From: Serinus canaria
Taxonomy: Eukaryota; Chordata; Aves; Passeriformes; Fringillidae
Direction: 5' to 3'
NCBI RefSeq assembly: GCF_022539315.1
Contig: NC_066314.1
Span: 41,353,180 to 41,417,179 of the forward strand
DNA length: 64,000 bases
A program made the position numbers and the translations under genes. The notes below the pieces were generated by a model. The model was not told the DNA's origin, did no database searches, and worked only from the letters and a program-made list of their open reading frames with translations. Shown in pieces: positions 50,369 to 62,600 of this stretch; within the stretch, counting starts at the first letter, position 1; each line of letters opens with the position of its first letter.

Positions 50369-53300
50369 GAACTCTTCAAAATCACCCAAATTTAAGGCAT
50401 TTCATAATTCGAATATCTGCCCATGACTGTTTCAGTAATCACTTATATACACTGAGTAAAATACAGAAGGCTTGCAGCTTGGACACAAAATGAAGTTGCT
50501 TTGACTGGGACCTGCTTGTGCTTTCTTTCCTTCTTCAGTGTTGGATGGTGGGCCACTGTCTTCAGAAGAAGGTCTCTGCATAATCCTTTTGACAGTTAGA
50601 TGCCAATTTTTAACATCAAGTTGCAGAGGAAGATTACTAAGAAACAGCTGTCAGTTTTGGGAGTTTATTAGGACAGTGTGAAGTAGTCAAGTGACCAAGG
50701 TATGCTTAAGAGCAAAGAAGGGGAAAGTACCAGAAGCAGAGAACTGGATACACAAGTGAGACGGGATAACATCAGGAATCATGAGCTACAGGGGCAGAGA
50801 TCAAAAAAACCCTAGGGAATTCTAATCTGAGATCAAAGTGCTTCAAGCTGCTGAGGAAACTGAGACAAGGGAAAGCATGTAGGTGTTTTATCTAGATTTG
50901 TATACTTACCCTAATGTCGGAGGTGTAGAGATTTGGTATCCTTAGAGAGTCTGTAAAGATGTTTGCTGTTTGCTGTAGCTATCATTTGCCCTGGAGAAAT
51001 GAATTAGCCCTCTTGGCTTCTCTTTTCTTTCTATTCTTTTTTTTTTTTCTGCATGTAGTCAATACTAGTCTAATAGTTGCAGTGTTCTAAGACTGTGTGG
51101 TCTTTGCTCTGCGAAGAGTAATGATGAAGACTGTGTTTCATTAAACCCAATGGTGGCAGAAGGAAACCAGGATTCATAAGCAGTACCAAAGCTGATTTGA
51201 CTCGGTATGATTGTGGTAGTCCTTTCTGAACAGGTTCCCATCTAGGTGAATGCTACCCCAAGTATTACTGCTATATTTCTCATGGGGGAGGTAAAAACTG
51301 AAAAGCTAAGAAAATCCCAAACCACCAAACCTGGGCATTTCTGATGCACAGCCTTATTTCACTGATATGTTACTGAAGCAATATCCTAAAAGGTTCCAGG
51401 GATAATGCACTGTTGTAGTTTTGTCTTTTCAAACAGAATTGAATGAAATTGTTCATTCAGCATGTCCCCATTTTATTTGAAAGCACATATTAAAAATATA
51501 AAACACCCAAAGAAAACATATAGTTTGTAGCCATTCTATTTCTTTGCAGGAGGAGCCCCCAGGAATTCCAACATTCCTATTAGCATTTGGTATGTATGAA
51601 AGAGAAAGAAACTTGTCAGAACAGGTGACATGAGGATGAAATTCTCTAAATCTGTTTTAGCCTGTGGAGTCACTTTTTGCTTGATAGTAATCTCTCTGAG
51701 ATTTAGAGATAGGTTATAGTTTGTAGTAGTTTGAGTCCTGACCCAAAAACCTGACCCACGTTCTCTTGGTTCTACCCAGTAAAACTGGCTTGGTGTTAAG
51801 TCCTGTTTAAAAGACTTTATGTATTTTTTTCAGAAATCAAGTCACATATATCTATGGAATATTGTAAGACACAGTGTTATGTGTGTTTGCAAACTGTATC
51901 CTAAAGCTGCAGAGGGGCATGTGTATAAACTCTGTGCCTTATGGTACATGCCAGCTAGCAGGACCAGCTTAAAGAAAATTTTCACAAATATTTTGTAAAT
52001 TTTGGAACATATAACGGAAAAAAAGTCCCTTTTTCAGTTAAATAACAGCATGATTTTTTGGGAAAGAAATGAATTTTCTTCACTATTGATCTAATTGACA
52101 ACACATTTCTGCCTTCAAAAATTATCTAAAAAACCCAACAGTATTCTGCATCGTTTACTAATAATTAAGATAGCCTTTTGTAAGTGAGAGGTATTTATTG
52201 GAATAGAAAAAAAGCACATACATCTAATAATCCACTTACATCAGTCCAAATAGTTAAGAAACATGTATGTTCCAGTTTATTATTTTGTATTGAACCACTG
52301 ACACTATGCAGTGTTGAAGAGTGCACTTTTAAGGGAACTCTTTTAGCAGCATTTGAGAAAAGGAGGGAAAATCATCATTTAAGAAAGATATATCATAATG
52401 CTTTGAAAATGTTTTGTATACTACTAAACTTCTCACCATGCAGATAAGCTTGCACATTTTTATAAAACTTTTATCTTCTTTTTGGTTCCTTGATAAGCTT
52501 GCAATAATATGAAAATTTGTTATAGGAGTTATAATTCCTTTCTATAATGACTGCTTTCTGTTTCTTTATAACCCACATTGCACTGCAAGTATGTGAAGCA
52601 AAGTTACTAAAAAATCCAAACTAACAGAATTGTACATTCCTAATATTGAGGTTTATTATATCAACATTAAAAACCCCAGTAGTGGAACTATTTCCAAAAC
52701 AGTTATTTCACTGCAGCCAGAAATATTCCCAGTAATCAGAAACTAAAGCTACATGTCTGAAAGAATGCAAAAATATTTGGAAGTAATAATAATAAAAATA
52801 TATTAAAGTGTTTGCTGTAATTATCAAATTATTAAATGATCATCATTAAATATATTGAATGCTGAGTGCATCACTTTTTCAAAATTACATTGAATAGACA
52901 ATGGTATAAAGTTTCAAAGATATTCCAGGAAAATGAGCCCCTTTACACACCTTTACAAGTTTTTGGAACAAGATCAGAAGTCAAATAAAGAAGATCAGAG
53001 GTTTCCACATTCTAATTCTGTTAAGATAATTATTGTAGCAATAGATTTAGATCGCTCATAGCATTCTGTGAAGAATTCTCTACAAGTATGTTATTCCCAT
53101 TTTTAAAGTGTTACATGAATTTGAAAGTCTTGATAATATTGCAGGAAAGTCAAATAGTTGTTGAACATGACAATATCTGAATTATTGATTGTCTAAATTG
53201 CCTGGAAGTTTAACCATTATTACCACTCCTTGTTCAAGGGAATGTATTGGTACAGAAGCACCCTGCAGACTTGGGCCTCCCTTAAATACCTTTGCCTCAT

Positions 53301-53731
53301 TCTACAAAAAGAGTAAGCAATAAAAATCAACTCTTTAATGATTAAATCCTTTTATTTGACAAGGAGGTCTTGCAAAATCTTTTTGATGTGTGAATGGGTG
53401 GTTGCTCAGAATGAGATGCCATTAATGTATTACCAAAAAGATATTGTTAGTGCATCAATCTGTATCTCTTCCTTTAATAGATAGCATGAAATATATAGAG
53501 GAACACTGTTGATTATTGAGTGTTCAGTTTGATGTCTGCAGAAATACATCGTGTGTTAAAAGAGGGAACTGCGTAGTTATTTGGGCATCTAAATTTGGGT
53601 CAGTAAAAATGCTGAGAAGCTACATGTAAAGTTCACAATTAAATTCCTTTTTAATTCTAACTTTTATTAGTATTTTTACATGGCACCATCAGATTTATAT
53701 GCTATATATCTGCTTAAAACCATAGACTTAC
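50369..53731. other. AT-rich non-coding stretch, no gene seen
   Basis: No named repeat recognised. A strong minus-strand donor-like site (CATTAGG then GTAAGTATA) lies near 50912, after a possible 43-base segment with an acceptor-like CATCTTTACAG. Only one frame is open and it is too short to weigh. Confidence 0.4.
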
Positions 53732-53797
53732 CTTTTGATATCCTCTTGCTGTGAAAATTTTTTCCAAAGAGTGTTGAGACTATTATTATTTTCTTCA
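53732..53797 (-). other. candidate minus-strand exon with consensus donor, unknown product
   Basis: The donor is a perfect consensus: AAAAG then GTAAGT on the minus strand (intron from 53731). Upstream, a single frame reads protein-like: NNSLNTLWKKFSQQEDIK and one more split codon. The acceptor is uncertain, either after CTATCTGAAG (near 53797) or an internal TTTTCACAG that would leave a 17-base micro-exon. Short and AT-rich, so it could be chance. Confidence 0.15.
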
Positions 53798-54659
53798 GAT
53801 AGATATTGAAATAATAAAATATGTCAAACCAAAATATAGCATAATTTTACTTATATAAGATGTGGTTGCAGTAATTAAATAACAACTGAAATGGAGAACA
53901 AGACTTTCTCCTTTATTCAGCTGTTGGCACTTTAACATTTAACACTTTAACTCTTTTAACATTTTCTGCCTTAAACTTCTTTTCTTTATACCTTCTGTGT
54001 TGAACTTTCCTTGTATTTTTTCTAGTGTCTTCCCTTGCACAGCTCAGCTTCCCAGCTGCTAAATCTTTTGCTATTCCAACAATGTCTTTTTAAATCTTGC
54101 TTGTTCTTCATTATACTGAGAAATCAGGCAGCATCATATCAAGATACCTAGGACAAACATAACTTCTCCTCCCTCCTCATCCATGAATATATATTCGGTG
54201 ATGTAGTCTTTAATTAGATGATCAAATAGCTTTTTTCCATATTTTCCCATATTATTTCTGTGTGTAGGATGGCTGATATCTTTGAAAGTGGCCAGCTAGT
54301 ATTTTACTCCATTACAGTAAATGGGACTACATTAAGGCTCATTTCTACAAGAGAACTGAAGGTTCCATAATTTCATTTAGGTATGTGCCTAAGCCTGACA
54401 TTCTAGAAATCTCCCTCAGGTGCTAAAAAAATTCTGAAGCACAAGAAACCTACCTCAGGGAACTCTCTGCACATTATTGTGGTTTTGAGGGCTCCTGAAG
54501 AAACAAATCCTTTGCTTTTATTCTGTAGGGCATGTTACCTATAGCCACTTCAACAGACACAAGCTCATCCTGCTTCTGTTCCAAAGGAAGCAAGACCAGG
54601 AGACTGCACAACAAACTGTGCCACCAAGCCTGATCAGCCCTGCTGCAAGGCAGACAACC
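53798..54659. other. AT-rich non-coding stretch, no gene seen
   Basis: Contains a small cluster of TTTAACATTT/CACTTTAAC repeats near 53930-53965. Otherwise nothing recognisable. Confidence 0.4.
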
Positions 54660-54838
54660 CCACTTATGAGGAAAGACTGAAGATTTTCACTGAAACCTTC
54701 ACTGAAATTGTCAAGATGTGATTGATAATCTCATCTGTGCCAGATAATCTCATCCAAGCTCCCTTCCCCTTGAAGGGCTGGACAGGGTGATCCTTTCAAG
54801 GTCCCCTCCTCCCTGGGCTGATCTGTGATTTTGTGATC
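54660..54838 (+). mobile_element. CR1 LINE fragment, 3' end, plus orientation, decayed
   Basis: Text such as CCACTTATGAGGAAAGACTG, then AGGGCTGGACAGGGTGATCC, TTTCAAGGTCCCCTCCTCCC, and an ending GATCTGTGATTTTGTGATCC follow the sense-strand CR1 3' end, with internal rearrangement: a short duplicated GATAATCTCATC unit near 54725-54760. Confidence 0.65.
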
Positions 54839-55931
54839 CTTCCAAGCAGTCTGCCTTTTTCCCAAGGTCACATGACTCTTGGATGGCTCAAGGAAGTTCA
54901 TCTTGAGTTTGCATGTGCTGAGTAACCAGATAGCTTTTACATGCCAGCATTATACTGCGCTAGTATTAACTCTGAGAGCTGACTCTGCTATGGGTTCAGC
55001 AATTCTAACTGGCTTGGTTTGGTGTCCAGGTGCTCAGTTCCTTCTTCTTTAAAATATAACCCTTTTTCCCCCTCTGACTGAAGAGGCAGATGGGATTCCT
55101 TCCATCACAAATTATGCTAACATCCTTTACCTTCTATAAATACTAATTCTGGAGAAGGGGAAAGATTTGTAGTAGACACTTTAGTTTCAGGGTTCTGAAG
55201 TCTTGTCCTTGCTGAATGCACTGCTTTTACACACAGCAGTCTAAAACATCTAATTCTCCCTGTGTGTTTTTTGAGGATACTAAATACAAATTGAATTGTC
55301 TCACAGAAGCTGCAAGCAAAACATCACACACAGTGAGCAGGGGTTTGCAGTGAAACATGTATACTTCTAAAACCCCCTCCTAAAAATACTCAAATAAACT
55401 ATGTTGCTTGGCCTGTTCAGCTATTTCTGATATTTTTCTGATATCTCTAGCCAATAACTTTCTGAAACTCATCCATGTACTGCAAAAGAAACAAAATAAT
55501 AATTTTTGACCCAGTCAAATAAACACTTGATGATTTCACTTCTAATGAAAATAGGTCTAACATGTTTTGCACATTTTTTAAATTAAAATATTTTAGTCTA
55601 TCATGGCTTCATACTCTATGGAAAACACTGGGCAATTGCATTATGAAATCCAAATATTAACATGGTACCTAGGAGAAGAAAGATCTTATTGATTTGGGGG
55701 AAATATGGAGAGTAAGATAACATCATTTTGCTGGAAAAGGTTGTCCTCAGCTTTTGGAGCTGAACACAAGATTGTCATGTCAGAAATTACTCTTAAGGTA
55801 TATTTTATAGAATTTTAAAACGAAAAGCATAGAAATCCTCTCAGAAAGCTTCTCTCTGCAAGATGACCTTTCAGAATGGAAAAAGGTCAAACATGTTAAG
55901 TAATGCTGTGAACCACCTTCTGTTTCCACAG
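54839..55931. other. AT-rich non-coding stretch, no gene seen
   Basis: Nothing recognisable before the exon candidate that follows. Confidence 0.4.
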
Positions 55932-56025
55932 GACATGTTCTCATTCAGGAAGTCTGATGCTAATTACTTTGAATCAAAGAGCCGGATGAGCATATCCTTC
56001 CAGTTTGGGAGATATGCATCTGGTG
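55932..56025 (+). CDS. candidate internal coding exon, 94 nt, unknown gene
   Basis: A good acceptor (CCTTCTGTTTCCACAG, ending 55931) and donor (GGTG then GTAAGAAG, intron from 56026) bound a segment open in one frame only; the other two contain TGA. It starts in phase 0 and ends in phase 1. The peptide begins DMFSFRKSDANYFESKSRM and continues SISFQFGRYASG, with a varied, protein-like composition. I do not recognise the family and see no partner exon near it, so it would be an internal exon of a plus-strand gene with very long introns, or a chance open segment. Of the exon candidates in the window this is the most protein-like. Confidence 0.25.
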
Positions 56026-56287
56026 GTAAGAAGGGATTCTGCTAATGCTCAGGTAACTGCTCCATGGGAAAATATTACCACTTATTCTTCTGTTTAACAA
56101 AACTTATTACTCGCCTGTGAGTCACAAATAAATGGAAGAGACAGAATGACAGCTCTAGATCTTCTTTTTTCACATTTTTGTACATGAAAATTTTCCGGGG
56201 TGCTGGATGTTGCAAAATAGGAAGAAAAAACACAGCAACACAAAAAGGAAAAACAACTGGGGTTTTTTTTGGTACTTTTGCTGGTGA

Positions 56288-56313
56288 TTTGGATTTGCTA
56301 TGCCAAATCCAAA
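56288..56313. repeat. perfect 10-bp-arm inverted repeat, 6-nt loop
   Basis: TTTGGATTTG (56288-56297) and CAAATCCAAA (56304-56313) are exact reverse complements around CTATGC. Confidence 0.88.
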
Positions 56314-56380
56314 AAATGTAGGTTTGATCCACAAGATCTTGCAACTAGCCTTGGGGAATTCCACTGTGAGATGCTGGTAA

Positions 56381-56530
56381 TAGAATCACAGAATTGTTGG
56401 GGTTGGAAAGGTTCTCTGGACATCATTTAGTCCAATCCCTGATGCCAAAACAGGTTTGTCTGGAGCAGGTTGCCCAGGATTACGTCCATCCCAGTGACTG
56501 CCCACTTCTATAGTCTACCCAGTCCCTAGT
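56381..56530 (-). mobile_element. CR1 LINE fragment, minus orientation
   Basis: Starts TAGAATCACAGAATTGTTGG and GGGTTGGAAAGGTTCTCTGG, then ATCATTTAGTCCAATCCCTG and GAGCAGGTTGCCCAGGATTA, matching antisense CR1 3' sequence. Short, 5' truncated copy. Confidence 0.92.
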
Positions 56531-58689
56531 GACTGAAATGAAATGTATTCCTATGCCATTGTAGGTCTCAGAAGTTGCCATAGTATAGTAGCAGTATAGT
56601 AGTAGTAGATATATAGCGACAGTAACTTGAACATTTTGTGCTCAAAAAAATGTAACTCGTGCAATGTGCAGTTTTGCCAAGAGCAGGGCTTTTGTGAGTT
56701 GCTGAGTTTCTCTGAAAAACAAAGTCCCTGCAGAAAAAGAGCACAATCTGCTCTCTGTACCCATGGTGGATGGAATCAAAAATGATGGGCATAAACAGTG
56801 AGAAAAAATCTCGTTCTTGTTTGGGGAAAAAATTTTATCTCTGAGGAAAGTGAAACTTTGGAGCAGCACAAAAGCTGGATTCTTAAAGCTCTGTAAGTAG
56901 AGGTGATGAGAAATGGCCTTTGGCTTCTCAGAATTCTTTTCTAATTTAACTAATTTATCATATGTATGTATATGATATTCTTAGTGTGACATAGTTCCAG
57001 ATTTCAAAAGCCCAGGAGAAAACCCATGGCTTTAAAAAATAAACAACAGATTTTTAAGAAACAAATTAGCGATGAATCAAGCCAACTTCAGAGTCACCCA
57101 ATGTTCTATAAACAATTATTAATTTTAGGTATAAAATTTTGTGGTCTTTATTACATTTAAATGAAGGCGTGATATTATTTTTATTTTTATGGTTAGGCAT
57201 ACATGTCAGAAAGATTCTAGATGAACAGAGTCAGTCTTCTTCCTGTACAACTATCTATATTCAAGTCAAATCCCCTAGTTTTTATTACCTATTTGTCTGT
57301 CTCAGAGAAGGCAACTGGGAGTTTTGTGAGCTTTAACTAAAGGAGCAGAAGCACAGAAAACTTTCACATGGGTAACTTTGTTTCTGAGACTGTTGTTTAA
57401 ATAGGCTATAAGCAAAACAAAAATGAAAGGCTTCATTTATAGACTCGTCTCCCTTTGCTTTGAACATATGAAGCTTCACAAACACATACAAAAATGCCTA
57501 AAAGGATGAGAAGATTATTTTGATGACAGTCATGTTGGAAGATGAAGAAACCCATTCCTTAAGATTAGTCTAAAAGCAATCTGCAATGGCCAAAGTAATG
57601 TGGATGGAATTAATCAATTCAATTAACTGCAATTCCTAGGTTGCTTTACTGTAGGAACTGAGCTGTTGTACCTTTGGGCAGCAGTGTTTCAGTGGAACAG
57701 AAATATTATCTTGTTAACTGACATTTCTCTATATTTTCTTAGCAAAACTGAGGGCAAGCATGGCATAGCTGATTTTCTGAATCAAACAGTTTCACTGAAC
57801 TGAATAAAAATCTCTTCTGCCTTCTGCTAATTAATTTCAGTCAGCAGATGCTTTAATTTCTTAAATATAGTCTCTTGCTCATCTTCTGAATGTTCCTGAA
57901 TTCATAATACCTTCATTTGTCTTGTGAAAAGCAACCTAGAAATAAAATTAAGTTGGTTCTTTGAAACAGAAAATAAGAAATTTATCACAATTCTATTAGT
58001 ACAACAGTCATACAGCACTTTCTGCAATCAATTAATAGTTGGTGCGGAGATGGTGAGAGATGAAGAAAAATTAAGAGTTCATTAATGATTTTATTTTTGT
58101 CTAGAAATCTTTTATAATTACAGGATTACCATCACCACCTTTACTGAAGGGTAAATTACAGCATCAGCATTGCTATTGTGATATTTTTGAGGGGGTTAAG
58201 TTTTTAAAAAACGGTCCCAGGAATAATTCTAATATCTTTTCTACTGTTTTTAATATGTTATTTATCTATTGTATGACAATTCTAAATATGTGTTTAGACA
58301 ATACTGATGTCCTTATATTAGTTCTTTAGCTATTCTATTTTTCATCATCCCTGGAAACTAATGGCATAAGATATCTATATCTCACCAGACAGATCTTTTA
58401 GCAGAGCTTTGTTTCATTTAACTTCTGGTACACCTCTCCAGGAGAGTGTGAAAAGAATTCTTCTAATATTTTCTAAGTAAACCTTTCAAAAGTGGAATTT
58501 TCCTTACTTTTTATTGCTCAAAAGACAGAAAGTTTGAAAGAAAATCAGTAACTAAATATTTAGCAAAATGTTAGCTTAAAGCTAACCTGGTATTGTTTTT
58601 CATTTATTCCATAATATGCATTGTAATTATTTGGGAAATAATAGATCTATAACTTCAATAAATTAATCCATAAATTTGGCTTATGGTGC
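56531..58689. other. AT-rich non-coding stretch, no gene seen
   Basis: No exon or named repeat. The part around 57570-58170 is low in repeat character and carries several TAAT and ATTAATCAATTC-type motifs. It is a possible conserved non-coding element that cannot be tested from one sequence. Confidence 0.35.
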
Positions 58690-59640
58690 AATATTACCTG
58701 AGCATGCATTCCCAGCAGGCACACATGCACACCACCCATCACAAATACTCATGTGCACACAGCCAGCCATGCACATAAGAGACAGGCATGCTCAGCAGTC
58801 ACACCAACAGGACCAACAGCCTCATCCAGCTCCCCTCTCTGGCTGAGAGGGTGGAGGTCTTCTAGTGGGAATACATACAGGGTGGATCCACCTAGCAGCT
58901 GAGCTCAGATATTCAACCAAGCCAGCAGAGGCCCCTGGCTCCCAGTAGCCCCAGCTGCTGCCAGTGGGACACAGGAGCCCCTGAGCCTGCAGACCCGCTC
59001 CAGCTGCTGCTGCTGTACATATCTACTGTCCAGCTGATCTCACCCTCAGAGCCCCCCAGACCCTATGGTCCCAGACCCCATAGTCCCCCTGACAGCAGGG
59101 GCTTCTCTAGTCCCTTCCATAGCCAGGTCCTCTTGTGGTCTCACCCTTGGAAACACACACACCTGCCTTGCTCCCAGGCCAAGGCCCCGCCAGTCCTCAC
59201 ACACCCATGTGCACACCCTCACTCACACCATGGGCACATGGGCTTCTGAGCCCTGATCCCTTCCCAGGGTTGGTGCTTGCTTTCATTTGGGTTTTTACAG
59301 ATGTTGTACTCAGGCACACGAGCCCTTTGTGCAAAACATGAACAGGCAAGTCCACTGATCACCTACTTTTTATGCACTGCCTGCTCAGTCCCTTTATTTT
59401 CCCAAGCTTCTTTCTGTTTCAAACCCCACTGATCTTTCCTTTTATCTACTGAGCACAGTGCTAAACCACAATGACTTGTGACCAAGGCTATTTTTCCAAC
59501 ACCCATGGTTCCACTGGGTGGGACATGTGTGGGTTGCTCAGATGCAGACAAAAGTTTAGTGCAAAGCTCTGGTCTGTCTGTCATTGCACCATCATGACTA
59601 GGTGCAGCAGTTGCATGAGATGAGAGGGTGCTGCTAGGAT
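58690..59640. repeat. GC-richer block, possibly LTR-derived, class uncertain
   Basis: About 950 bases that are distinctly GC-richer than either side but CpG-poor, with CA-rich words (GCACACATGCACACCACCC, CACACACACCTGCC) and a later CAGTCCCTTTATTTTCCC segment of LTR style. The CpG-poor composition argues against a CpG island. Open frames here (up to 73 codons) have no resemblance. I cannot find matching TG...CA ends, so the LTR idea is inference. Confidence 0.35.
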
Positions 59641-62600
59641 GGTGTGGCTGGTAGTCAACATTTTCCTAAGAGAATGAACACAGCCGCTCATAAACTGCAT
59701 CTCTGAGATATTGGGTGATTAATTTACTCTGAATGTATTATATTAGAAAAGTGAGGAACAAGTGGGCATGGTGTCTGGAAGGTTGGATACTAGTTACAGT
59801 GGAGGAAGGTATCACCAAAGTGATTATTTTGTTACAGACACGTAAATCTGTTCTTGTGTCTTGCAACATTAACATTCTCATATTCTTTTGTTAGAGATGT
59901 TTATATTTATCCCCAGATGCAATGCTTTCAAGAGAGAATTCTGGTCTTCTTAGCCATATAAAAAAGAGGTATTTTCCCCAAATTTCTGGTTACAGTTTAG
60001 CTACTGGTTCTGTTAAATTTAGTTTAATCCTAGATATCTAAACCCAGCCTTGTTACCACCATCAGAGCCTGACCACAAAAGCACAGTTATACACTTGTGA
60101 AAATGAATGAGCAAATGAATACTAAAACTTGAAAGGCAATTATTACATGTCCTCAAGGATTATGTCAAGAATAGTAAAGAGTCCACTGATACTTCATTGT
60201 ATTAATAGCCTTATGTTTTTTTCATGATACTTTAGAAATTAAATGTGTGGACACTTCACCTTTTATTCAGCTAATCCTACTCTGTAAAATACTATTTTGA
60301 TATCCAGCCAGACTGCCAAGCAATCCTTCATCATAACTTCAATCATGAACAATTTATTATTTTACCTGTGGCAGTATTGTAACAGTACAAATTATTTTTA
60401 AAAGAGCCTTGATCTTTGCTAAGACTGTCTCAGCTCCTCTTATTAGCTTGTCAGCTATAAATTGTGGCTGCTTAGTGTACGGCCATAGCTCTCAAGCTCA
60501 CACTGACTCAACATCAATCAAATATAACTATGGTTTGGTTGTTATTTAGAGGAGCAACTTCCTTGCTCAGAAATTATGAAACCGGTTTCCATGCAAAACA
60601 TTTATGTCAGATAGACTTAGGAAAAACAGTGGAGGTTTTCCTCTGGGAAACAGATAATGATCAGATATCCACACTGATCTTTCATTAAATCTGCTGATTT
60701 TTTCTGCTAACTAGCTTTCAGATGTACCTAAGGACCTTGACAGAAGCAAAGAGAATAATTCTTCATTCTTGTCCTTAGATGAAATCTCAGCTAGTAGTCC
60801 ATCCTAAGAGATTTTTCAATCATAAATTCCTTTTTTTGTTGTAAGTGTGTATTCCCATTGTTAGGGGAGCTGTTAGGAGTCAGAAGAAGTGATAGTACCA
60901 GTGAACTCCTTGTATGTCTGAGGATTGGACATTACAGCACAGGACTGCAGACATTATCTGGGTATACTGGCAGCATGAAAGGGAGCAACTTGTCTGAAAC
61001 ATAGACCATGACTGATATTGTCAGAACTCAGATATCAAATAATGAGTTATGGAAACAGATACAGAAAAAGGAAAAAGAGGGTGACTGAGAGTGTCTGCCA
61101 CTTCTTGCTAAGATTCACAAAAATGGGAATTTAAGGCAATTTTAGGCTTCCTGATGACTGTTTGGTGATCCTGTTGTATGAGTTAGACAGTAAGAATATT
61201 ATGAAATGTGTTTGGTCAGTAATCCACCATCTTTTGAAAGCAGCTTTTTGCTACTGCTTTCTATTCTTTTACTGCTTTGAAATGCAACTATTGATCAAGC
61301 TGATATAAGCAGTCAGGGACTGAAACTGATAAGGAATAGAGCACTCAAATTACTGAGCTATCAAATTGTGAGATGCAGGCAGCATCACATCTTCTAAGGT
61401 CTGCAAGGGTGGCTTAATTGTTTTCAGAAGCTATTTAGGATGATGTAAATCACATAAGCCTACAAAATATTGTATTATCCAATTTCATGTTACCACAGCT
61501 GCTGTTAGGAGAGAACTCAATGCCGATTTCTCGTCATTGTCCCTTCACTTTCTCATTTTCTTTTCCCTTCTCCCTGTGCACATACATGCAATCAGGTGTG
61601 ATCTCTGTAGCTGCTCTAGGACTATAAATATTGCTTCTAGCATCACCTTAGTCTGTAACTGCCTGAGGACAATAATCTTATTTTTCAGATTCCAAAAGAC
61701 ATAATTTTGAAAGGCCAGAAAAAAGGTGCTGGAAACGGTACATCCCACCAAGAGGTTGGAAAGTAGGGTCTGAATCTTTCCTGCTTGCTGAGTTTCCAAT
61801 GAAATTAATGGTGATGTACTGTGATTCTAACAGTTAGGCTACTTAAAGCTTTGAATAAGTGTTTATTTTTATTTATGTTAAGTAGATCTATCTTAAATTC
61901 TAGTTGTAAGAGCAATTCATAATGCCATTCATTCTTAAGTATTCACATTGATCTCTAGATGAATTCTAATAGTTGAAGAATAAATAAAGTTATATATAAG
62001 TTTCATAGCTTGTACTACATTAAAATTTCTTCATGGGGAAGAAATAAATGGAGCATTTTGTATTTGCATTTCCATGGTTGAATTGATTAGGCACAAGAGT
62101 TAGGTGAGTTTCATTGCATGTGAAACAAATGGAGTATGAAATGAAGATCATTGACTGGTTGGCTTTACTAAAATATATTTTCACTGACCATGAAAATATT
62201 TAATAGTGGAGATGTTACATTCAAAGCCCAGATAACTATTGTGATGACAATAAGGTAAGACACATACCCAAGAGGATGACAATGGCACCAGACAGGATTT
62301 TAATTCTCATTCCTTCCACATGTTAATGTTCCTCTACTGTTGTTTTATAGCACATATTAACAGCATATATTATCATTGCATATTTTATAACAATATTGGA
62401 TTAAATGAGCAATGAAGGTCACAAATAAAAAAAAATTAAGGTCGATTCTTGCATCTAAATTTACTTAATTTACTTGCTATGCCAAGGTTTTTGATAGAAT
62501 AGAGATAGCAATATTTACCGTGGAATATATCTCACCTGTTAGTCTTTAAATCTACTCTATGTAAAATTTCTAGGCTTCCTCTAGAGTTAATGGAAAGGGA

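Noticed and set aside
49930..50370. 146-codon plus-strand open frame
   Set aside because: It lies inside the solo LTR, antisense to it, in purine-rich sequence. Lys/Arg-rich low-complexity translation.
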